NCBI GenBank assembly: GCA_023475715.1
Contig: JAMCVO010000312.1
Location: 1-10,543 of the forward strand
Direction of reading: 5' to 3'
Length of the DNA stretch: 10,543 nucleotides
Source of the DNA: Actinomycetota bacterium
GTDB taxonomy: Bacteria; Actinomycetota; Humimicrobiia; Humimicrobiales; Humimicrobiaceae
How positions within the stretch are numbered: the stretch's first letter is position 1; the number at the start of each line of letters is the position of its first letter. The notes below the pieces were generated by a model that searched no databases, was not told where the DNA came from, and worked only from the letters and a program-made list of their open reading frames with translations. Positions 6,199 to 10,543 of the stretch are shown here, piece by piece. Position numbers and translations under genes: made by a program.

Positions 6199-7749
6199 TT
6201 AGTTTGATTTTATCGCTGAAAGGCTGTCAAATAAATTTTTCAAAACAGGATATGCCTGTTTATATATGCCAAAAAGTTCATCGTATTTGTTTTTGTTCTT
6301 GAAATCAGGTAATATCTCAGTCTCTACCTTTAATAAGCCAGTTGCTTCTTCAAGGGTTGCCCACATGCCACAGCCAGTACCAGCTACAAGTGCTGCACCA
6401 TAAGCACCACCTTCCTTATGCCCGCTTACTGTTTTTACCGGCAAATGGTATATGTCCGCAATTATCTGTCTCCATAGAATACTGTTGGAACCGCCGCCTG
6501 AAAGCCGAATTTCTTTTACTGCAAGATTGCTATCCATGCTTGTAATGAGTTCATACACCTGTTTAAGGCTGAAAGTGACTCCCTCCATAACACTTCTTGC
6601 AACATCTTCATGAGTATGCCTGAGTGTTAATCCAAGGATTACACCCCTTGCATTGGGATCAGTATAAGGGCATCTTTCACCGATCAGGTAAGGAAGGAAA
6701 ATAAGATTTTTACTGCCGGATACCGAATATTCCATAACTTCTTTGTCAATTATACTGTAAACATCGATATCATCTTTTTTAGCTTTTTCATTCTCGTATC
6801 TGCATAAATTGTTTTTAAACCACTGAAACGATCCCCCTGCGGCAAGCGTAACACCCATAATATGCCATTTGCCTGGCGCATTATTACAAAAAACCTGCAG
6901 TTTTCCCGTTGAGTTGAATTTAAAACTGTTCAGCCCCATTGCCACTATTCCTGCCGTCCCGACTGTAAGTCCTAAAATACCTTCAGTTATCAGACCTGTT
7001 CCGGTTGTTTGCACTACCGAATCACCTCCGCCTCCCACCACCGGTATTTCTTTTGGAAGTCCGGTCAGAGAAGATGCTTCACGGTCCGTATATCCTGTAA
7101 CCTCTGGTGATTCATAGCATTTTGGCAGCAGTGTGCTAGGGATTCCGATAATTTTTAAAAGTTCAGCACTCCATCTCCGATTTTTTACGTCAAAAAGTCC
7201 TGTGCCTGATGCATCTGATACTTCTGTCGCTTTTTCCCCGGTTAATTTGAATCTTATATAATCTTTTGGATTTAAAAAAATTACTGATCTTCCATAATTA
7301 TCGGGTTCTTCCTCCTTGAGCCATAGAATCTTTCCGCCAGTATATCCTGGAAGCATGCTGTTATTGGTATATTTTAAAAGAGTAGTTTCACCACCTGCTA
7401 ATTCTATTATCTCTTTGCACTGTTTGGAGGTCCTCTGGTCATTCCAGAGAAATGCAGGCCTTATTACGGAATTGTTTTTATCAAGAGCTACAAGCCCATG
7501 CATCTGGCCTGAAAGGCCGATTCCTTTTATTGATGCTGGTGGTATCAAACTTTTTTTTAAAACATCGGTTATTGTCATAACTGTTGCATTCCACCAGTCT
7601 TCAGGGTTCTGTTCAGCCCATCCGGGTTGTGGAGTATATAAAGGGTATTCGGCGGTTGATGAAGCCATAACCTTGCCATTATTATCAACAATTATGGATT
7701 TACATCCTGATGTACCTATATCTATACCGATAACATATTCGTTAAACAT
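6199..7749 (-). CDS. xylB: Xylulokinase-like FGGY carbohydrate kinase
   Basis: This 516-residue FGGY kinase would phosphorylate D-xylulose or a related keto-sugar with ATP in the cytoplasm. The N-terminal phosphate-binding motif is GIDIGTSGCKSII (8-20). SGQMHGLVALD (80-90) is the typical xylulokinase substrate signature. WNDQR (102-106) contacts sugar, and D243 in GGGGDSVV is the likely catalytic base. LTVGTAG (261-267) and the late ATP motif LSGGGSNSILWRQIIADI (416-433) with EGGAYGAA (446-453) follow. Length is slightly above the usual 480-500. The ribosome site AAAGGAG (7757-7763) is 7 bases from the ATG. It is the last gene of the minus-strand cluster after the aldehyde dehydrogenase (116-base gap). 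No xylose isomerase is visible, so the substrate is inferred from the motif only; a kinase for another ketopentose or polyol-derived sugar is possible. Confidence 0.88.
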   Translation of the reverse strand: MFNEYVIGIDIGTSGCKSIIVDNNGKVMASSTAEYPLYTPQPGWAEQNPEDWWNATVMTITDVLKKSLIPPASIKGIGLSGQMHGLVALDKNNSVIRPAFLWNDQRTSKQCKEIIELAGGETTLLKYTNNSMLPGYTGGKILWLKEEEPDNYGRSVIFLNPKDYIRFKLTGEKATEVSDASGTGLFDVKNRRWSAELLKIIGIPSTLLPKCYESPEVTGYTDREASSLTGLPKEIPVVGGGGDSVVQTTGTGLITEGILGLTVGTAGIVAMGLNSFKFNSTGKLQVFCNNAPGKWHIMGVTLAAGGSFQWFKNNLCRYENEKAKKDDIDVYSIIDKEVMEYSVSGSKNLIFLPYLIGERCPYTDPNARGVILGLTLRHTHEDVARSVMEGVTFSLKQVYELITSMDSNLAVKEIRLSGGGSNSILWRQIIADIYHLPVKTVSGHKEGGAYGAALVAGTGCGMWATLEEATGLLKVETEILPDFKNKNKYDELFGIYKQAYPVLKNLFDSLSAIKSN

Positions 7750-7827
7750 TTAGCTTCTCCTTTAATATTGAATTTCTAATATAGTTTCTATATATAAGAC
7801 ATTTTATTCTTAAATTTTTCCTATTCA

Positions 7828-7852
7828 GCTTTCAACTTGAAGAATAAAGCTT
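7828..7852 (-). other. Hairpin between aldehyde dehydrogenase and kinase genes
   Basis: AGCTTT (7828-7833) and AAAGCT (7847-7852) form a 6-bp stem with a 13-base loop. An overlapping 11-base palindrome, TTCAACTTGAA (7831-7841), is an alternative fold. It starts 13 bases after the dehydrogenase stop. No T-run follows, so partial termination or transcript end protection is only a possibility. Confidence 0.35.
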
Positions 7853-7865
7853 TATATTATTTATA

Positions 7866-9308
7866 TTAGAGGTATCTTACTCTTATATGCTTAGTAATGA
7901 GGTATTCATACAAGCCTTCAGGCCCATGTTCATATCCGAATCCGCTGTCCTTCCATCCGCCATATGGGGCATAAATCACACCTGCATCAACATTATTTAT
8001 CGCTATATTTCCAGCATTTATTTTTTTAGAAAGATGATTTGCAAGGCTTAAGCTTTCAGTAAAAACTATAGCAGCAAGGCCGTACACGGAATCATTTGCC
8101 AGCTTTATTGCTTCATCAATGGTTTTAAAAGGCATGATACCAACCACCGGACCAAATGTTTCTTCACTCATAACAAGCATCTCGTGGTTTGTATCCTTTA
8201 ATATTGTCGGTTCAAAATAATAACCCTTTTCATATTTCGCACCTTCAGGTTTTTTGCCGCCATAAGCAATTTTTGCTCCCTTTACTACAGCATCTTCGAT
8301 GTGTCTTAACGATGTTCTGATTCCTCCCATCGTGCACATAGGACCGAGATCCACTTCTTCCGTAAGCCCGTTTCCTATAGATAATTTTCGTGTTTGTTCT
8401 ACGAATTTTTCTATAAATTTTTCATATATTTCAGAATCTACATATATCCTGTTTATTGCAATGCATATCTGGCCCATGTTCCTGAATGAACGCCTGACCG
8501 CACCCGCAACTGCAATGTCAAGATTGCAATCCTTGCAGACTACCATTGGCAGGCTGCCACCCAGCTCAAGCGATATCTTCTTAAAAGTATCAATACAACC
8601 TTTAAGTACTGTCCTGCCTGTTTCGGTTGAGCCGGTAAATGCTATCTTCTTAACTTTTTTATTTGCAAACAATACCGGACCCAGTTCCGCTCCTGAACCG
8701 GTAATTGCATTTAACGTTCCGGCAGGCACTCCGGCATCATGGATACATTTAACAAAAGCAAGAGGTGAAAGTGGAGTCTCTGAGGGCAGTTTTGCAATAA
8801 TGGTGCAGCCCGAGGCAAGCGCTCCGCCAATTTTCCATGCTAGGAGCTCAATTGGATAGTTCCATGGCGATATGGCACCTGCAATACCTATTGGCTGATA
8901 AATTACTCTGCTTTCAATATCTTCCTCTTCATTGGCAATTATCCTTCCGTAAACTCTTTCTCCTTCCTCAGCATAATATCTTAAAATTTTTGCACCCTTT
9001 TCAACTTCACCTGCAGCCTCTTTATAGGGTTTGCCCTGTTCCTGCGTCATTAATTTAGCAATTTCATCTATTCTTTCGAGGGCTATATTGCTCGCTTTTC
9101 TAAGAAACATGCCTCTTTTAAAAGGGGATAGAGATGACCATTTTTCAAAAGCAATATCTGCTGATTCAATTGCTTTTTCTACATCTTCTTTATGGGCTTT
9201 TGGAACTTCAGCAAAAATTTCGTCATATGCAGGATTTATAACTGGCAGCTTATCATTGCTTATGGCATCAACCCATTGTCCGCCAATAAGCATTTGTATC
9301 TTTATCAT
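7866..9308 (-). CDS. NAD(P)-dependent aldehyde dehydrogenase
   Basis: A 480-residue member of the aldehyde dehydrogenase superfamily, of normal length, that oxidises an aldehyde to the acid with NAD(P)+. All catalytic parts are visible: N150 in SPWNYP, K173 in AKLPSETP, the Rossmann loop FTGSTETG (224-231), the general base E248 in LELGG, the nucleophile C282 in NMGQICIA, and EETFGPV (382-388). The cofactor segment AKLPSETP has a leucine between the lysine and proline, where most members read KPSE. The overall pattern resembles succinate-semialdehyde, lactaldehyde or glycolaldehyde dehydrogenases, and the substrate cannot be decided. AAAGGAG at 9316-9322 is 7 bases from the ATG, favouring this start over the internal M6. 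It lies between the cupin and kinase genes on the same strand, suggesting a role on an aldehyde made in the same sugar pathway. A decamer repeat sits just before its ribosome site. Confidence 0.92.
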   Translation of the reverse strand: MIKIQMLIGGQWVDAISNDKLPVINPAYDEIFAEVPKAHKEDVEKAIESADIAFEKWSSLSPFKRGMFLRKASNIALERIDEIAKLMTQEQGKPYKEAAGEVEKGAKILRYYAEEGERVYGRIIANEEEDIESRVIYQPIGIAGAISPWNYPIELLAWKIGGALASGCTIIAKLPSETPLSPLAFVKCIHDAGVPAGTLNAITGSGAELGPVLFANKKVKKIAFTGSTETGRTVLKGCIDTFKKISLELGGSLPMVVCKDCNLDIAVAGAVRRSFRNMGQICIAINRIYVDSEIYEKFIEKFVEQTRKLSIGNGLTEEVDLGPMCTMGGIRTSLRHIEDAVVKGAKIAYGGKKPEGAKYEKGYYFEPTILKDTNHEMLVMSEETFGPVVGIMPFKTIDEAIKLANDSVYGLAAIVFTESLSLANHLSKKINAGNIAINNVDAGVIYAPYGGWKDSGFGYEHGPEGLYEYLITKHIRVRYL

Positions 9309-9332
9309 TATTTGACTCCTTTGGTCTCCGTG

Positions 9333-9352
9333 TTAATTGGTCTTAATTGGTC
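9333..9352 (-). repeat. Tandem decamer GACCAATTAA x2 upstream of the aldehyde dehydrogenase
   Basis: On the minus strand, two perfect adjacent copies of GACCAATTAA lie 11 bases before the AAAGGAG ribosome site. A third GACCAA follows and runs straight into that site (GACCAAAGGAG). This could be an operator or an RNA-level site, or simply a small slippage repeat. Confidence 0.7.
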
Positions 9353-9360
9353 TATCCATG

Positions 9361-9407
9361 AAATATCAGGTCATAAAAATATTCATTTTAAAACTTAAAA
9401 ATATCAG
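9361..9407. repeat. Spaced direct repeat AAATATCAG
   Basis: AAATATCAG occurs at 9361-9369 and 9399-9407 (38 bases apart) in the cupin-dehydrogenase gap. With AT-rich DNA this may be chance; no known binding-site consensus is recognised. Confidence 0.3.
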
Positions 9408-9430
9408 TAAATAATCAATTTAACGCATGC

Positions 9431-9459
9431 TGTTTTCTATGATAATGAAGTAGAAAACA
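9431..9459 (-). terminator. Perfect 9-bp hairpin immediately after the cupin stop codon
   Basis: TGTTTTCTA (9431-9439) and TAGAAAACA (9451-9459) are perfect inverted arms around an 11-base loop. On the minus strand the stem begins at the base after the cupin stop TGA (9460-9462). No T-run follows on the minus strand (GCATGCG comes next), so it is not a classic intrinsic terminator. It could limit readthrough into the dehydrogenase gene or protect the cupin transcript end. Confidence 0.5.
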
Positions 9460-9855
9460 TCATCTTTCTGAAGGATCGATATTACCGGTGACCCATATGA
9501 CTACCAGTGGCATATTTCCCTTCTGCTTTGTGGTATGGAATACTCCGGGCGGGACATATAATGCATCACCCTGTTCAATATCAAACTCATCCTCTCCAAC
9601 CACCATTGTTCCTTTACCCATTATTACATAGTACACCTCTTCCATGTCATCATGCTTATGGCCGGTTGTTGTCCCGGTCGGATAGATTGTGGTATGTCCA
9701 AGTGTCAGCCTTCTGGACTGGCATACGGGGTCGTTGGGGTTGATCAGATAATATGTGTCTCTCAACACTTCCTTATCCCTATTCTTTACCCTGTCTCTTA
9801 AAGACCTTGGGTCCAGATCCGGCTGCATTGACTGTACATTCACTACATATTTCAC
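9460..9855 (-). CDS. Small single-domain cupin protein
   Basis: A 131-residue single-domain cupin, cytoplasmic, with a likely metal site. Cupin motif 1 is seen in GTTTGHKHDDMEEVYYVIMGKG (61-82, shown here in two parts: GTTTGHKHDDMEE and VYYVIMGKG), giving ligands H66, H68 and E72 or E73. Motif 2 is GDALYVPPGVFH (96-107), with H107. The starting codon is GTG (9853-9855), with AGGAGG at 9863-9868 spaced 7 bases. About 50 residues precede the cupin core, including a charged DPRSLRDRVKNRDKEV segment. In layout the core resembles the archaeal cupin-type phosphoglucose isomerases (GHxH...E, YVPP...H), but those are longer (about 190 residues). Its place between an FCD-type regulator and sugar-catabolic enzymes suggests a sugar isomerase, epimerase or sensor role, which is inference only. 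Confidence 0.85.
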   Translation of the reverse strand: MKYVVNVQSMQPDLDPRSLRDRVKNRDKEVLRDTYYLINPNDPVCQSRRLTLGHTTIYPTGTTTGHKHDDMEEVYYVIMGKGTMVVGEDEFDIEQGDALYVPPGVFHTTKQKGNMPLVVIWVTGNIDPSER

Positions 9856-9862
9856 TGGCTTT

Positions 9863-9868
9863 CCTCCT
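9863..9868 (-). promoter_or_regulatory. Ribosome binding site deciding the GTG start of the cupin gene
   Basis: A perfect AGGAGG on the minus strand lies 7 bases before the GTG at 9853-9855, so this non-ATG start is well supported. Confidence 0.8.
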
Positions 9869-10074
9869 GTTATATAAAATAATTTTTATTAAATTTCGTA
9901 ATCTAAAACTTCTGATTACTTTATATATTGTACGAATTCAATAACTTTGATTTTTATGTTTTTAAATATTTTAAGCCAAGGATTTTTTTAAATATGAAAT
10001 GAATTTTCTTTTTAAAACCCGGATCTGGCTTATTCTGGATATAAATTTTAAAATAAAAGAATTTTAATAGATGA

Positions 10075-10094
10075 AGTTAACCCCGAAGTCAACT
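10075..10094 (-). other. Short hairpin downstream of the GntR-family gene
   Basis: On the minus strand, AGTTGAC and GTTAACT pair over 7 bp (one G-T wobble) around TTCGGG. It lies 22 bases after the regulator stop. The same place reads on the plus strand as a near direct repeat, GAAGTTAAC/GAAGTCAAC (10073-10081, 10085-10093). No T-run follows directly. It may be a weak terminator of the regulator gene or an operator for the cupin cluster. Nothing else stands out in the 261-base gap 9856-10116, apart from a loose TTGAAT-17-TAATCA promoter candidate at about 9912-9940. Confidence 0.35.
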
Positions 10095-10116
10095 AAAAAG
10101 CAGGAAGAATATTAAA

Positions 10117-10543
10117 TTAAAAATAATCCTTAGCCGTCTCAAAATGATCTTCCATCAACTGTGCTGCCTCACCACCTTTCTTGTTTATTATCGCTTCTAT
10201 AATTTTTCTATGTGTTTCTATACTGACATCAAGTTTTACCTTAAAACCTTTAGTATAAATTAATAGTAAAATATTGAATGAATTATTAATATGCGGCAGA
10301 TAGGAATTACCACAAGATTCTATAATAAAGAAGTGGAAATTTTTATCTGTCTCGGAGTATTTGGATATATTATTTTCCTTAAAATATTTTTCAAAATCAT
10401 TCAAAAAAGAAAAGAGTCGTTTTTTGATATTTTCATTCAGGTTTAATGCTATTCTTTTCACGGCAAGGCCTTCAAGCATACCCCTGAGCTCAAGTAATTC
10501 ATGAAATTCTTTGGTTGATATTTTTCTTACTGTAAAGCCTCTT
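10117..10543 (-). CDS. GntR-family transcriptional regulator, FCD ligand-binding domain (N-terminus outside window)
   Basis: This is the C-terminal part of a FadR-subfamily GntR regulator running off the right edge. The frame is open from 10543: the codons before the internal ATG at 10479 read GFTVRKISTKEFHELLELR. This is the usual junction from the winged-helix DNA-binding domain (outside the window) into the all-helical FCD domain (MLEGLAVKRIA...). The ATG at 10479 is therefore not the start. The FCD metal site is complete: D and H in TDKNFHFF, H in THRKIIEAI, and H in MEDHFETA. Such domains bind a metal and a small carboxylate or sugar acid and control the adjacent catabolic genes. It lies 261 bases upstream of the cupin gene on the same strand, so it probably regulates the cupin-dehydrogenase-kinase cluster and perhaps genes beyond the window. 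Confidence 0.9.
   Translation of the reverse strand, partial: RGFTVRKISTKEFHELLELRGMLEGLAVKRIALNLNENIKKRLFSFLNDFEKYFKENNISKYSETDKNFHFFIIESCGNSYLPHINNSFNILLLIYTKGFKVKLDVSIETHRKIIEAIINKKGGEAAQLMEDHFETAKDYF

Noticed and set aside
7316..7753. 145-codon open frame on the plus strand, opposite the kinase gene
   Set aside because: It is a shadow of the kinase coding sequence, without a ribosome site or recognisable motifs.
8299..8859. 186-codon open frame on the plus strand
   Set aside because: It is antisense to the aldehyde dehydrogenase, whose catalytic motifs are all intact; the translation shows no recognisable domain.

Overview
The window is a low-GC stretch (mid-30s percent GC by eye) of a bacterial chromosome. 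The strong AAAGGAG/AGGAGG ribosome binding sites, the use of TTG and GTG starts, and the gene mix (DegV-family protein, CoA-disulfide reductase with a rhodanese tail, iron-sulfur flavoprotein, FCD-type GntR regulator, FGGY sugar kinase) suggest an anaerobic, heterotrophic bacterium of Firmicutes type or a similar uncultured lineage. No single marker fixes the taxon. I see no rRNA, tRNA, CRISPR array, transposase or phage gene, and no gene-free stretch longer than 300 bases.

Left part (1-1497): the C-terminal half of a CBS-domain protein enters from the window edge on the plus strand and converges on a minus-strand corA magnesium channel. The corA start is better placed at 1334 than at the longest possible start, 1391.

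Middle part, plus strand (about 1462-6121): this begins with a broken remnant of a cysteine-rich (CCG-domain) Fe-S oxidoreductase of the HdrB/HdrD/GlcF type. Its homology runs past the first ATG up to an in-frame stop. Next comes a tight redox pair, a CoA-disulfide/polysulfide reductase with a fused rhodanese domain and an iron-sulfur flavoprotein. After a 186-base AT-rich gap holding a 3 x 11-bp tandem repeat come lgt (lipoprotein diacylglyceryl transferase, TTG start) and a DegV-family fatty-acid-binding protein.

Right part, minus strand (6199-10543): read from right to left, this is an FCD-domain GntR-family regulator (cut by the window end), a small cupin protein (GTG start), an aldehyde dehydrogenase and a xylulokinase-like FGGY kinase. 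This looks like a locally regulated sugar or polyol catabolic cluster. The regulator would sense a small organic acid or sugar acid, the kinase would phosphorylate a keto-sugar, and the dehydrogenase would oxidise an aldehyde intermediate. The substrate cannot be read from the sequence, and no transporter or canonical isomerase is in view. The gaps inside this cluster carry small ordered elements: a perfect 9-bp hairpin directly after the cupin stop, a tandem GACCAATTAA decamer just before the dehydrogenase ribosome site, and a hairpin before the kinase. The cluster converges on degV with a 77-base gap that has no clear terminator.

I did not find a convincing new multi-gene system. The points most worth a second look are the truncated Fe-S protein at an apparent rearrangement junction, the redox genes beside it, the substituted conserved motif in Lgt, and the small repeats and hairpins in the sugar cluster.
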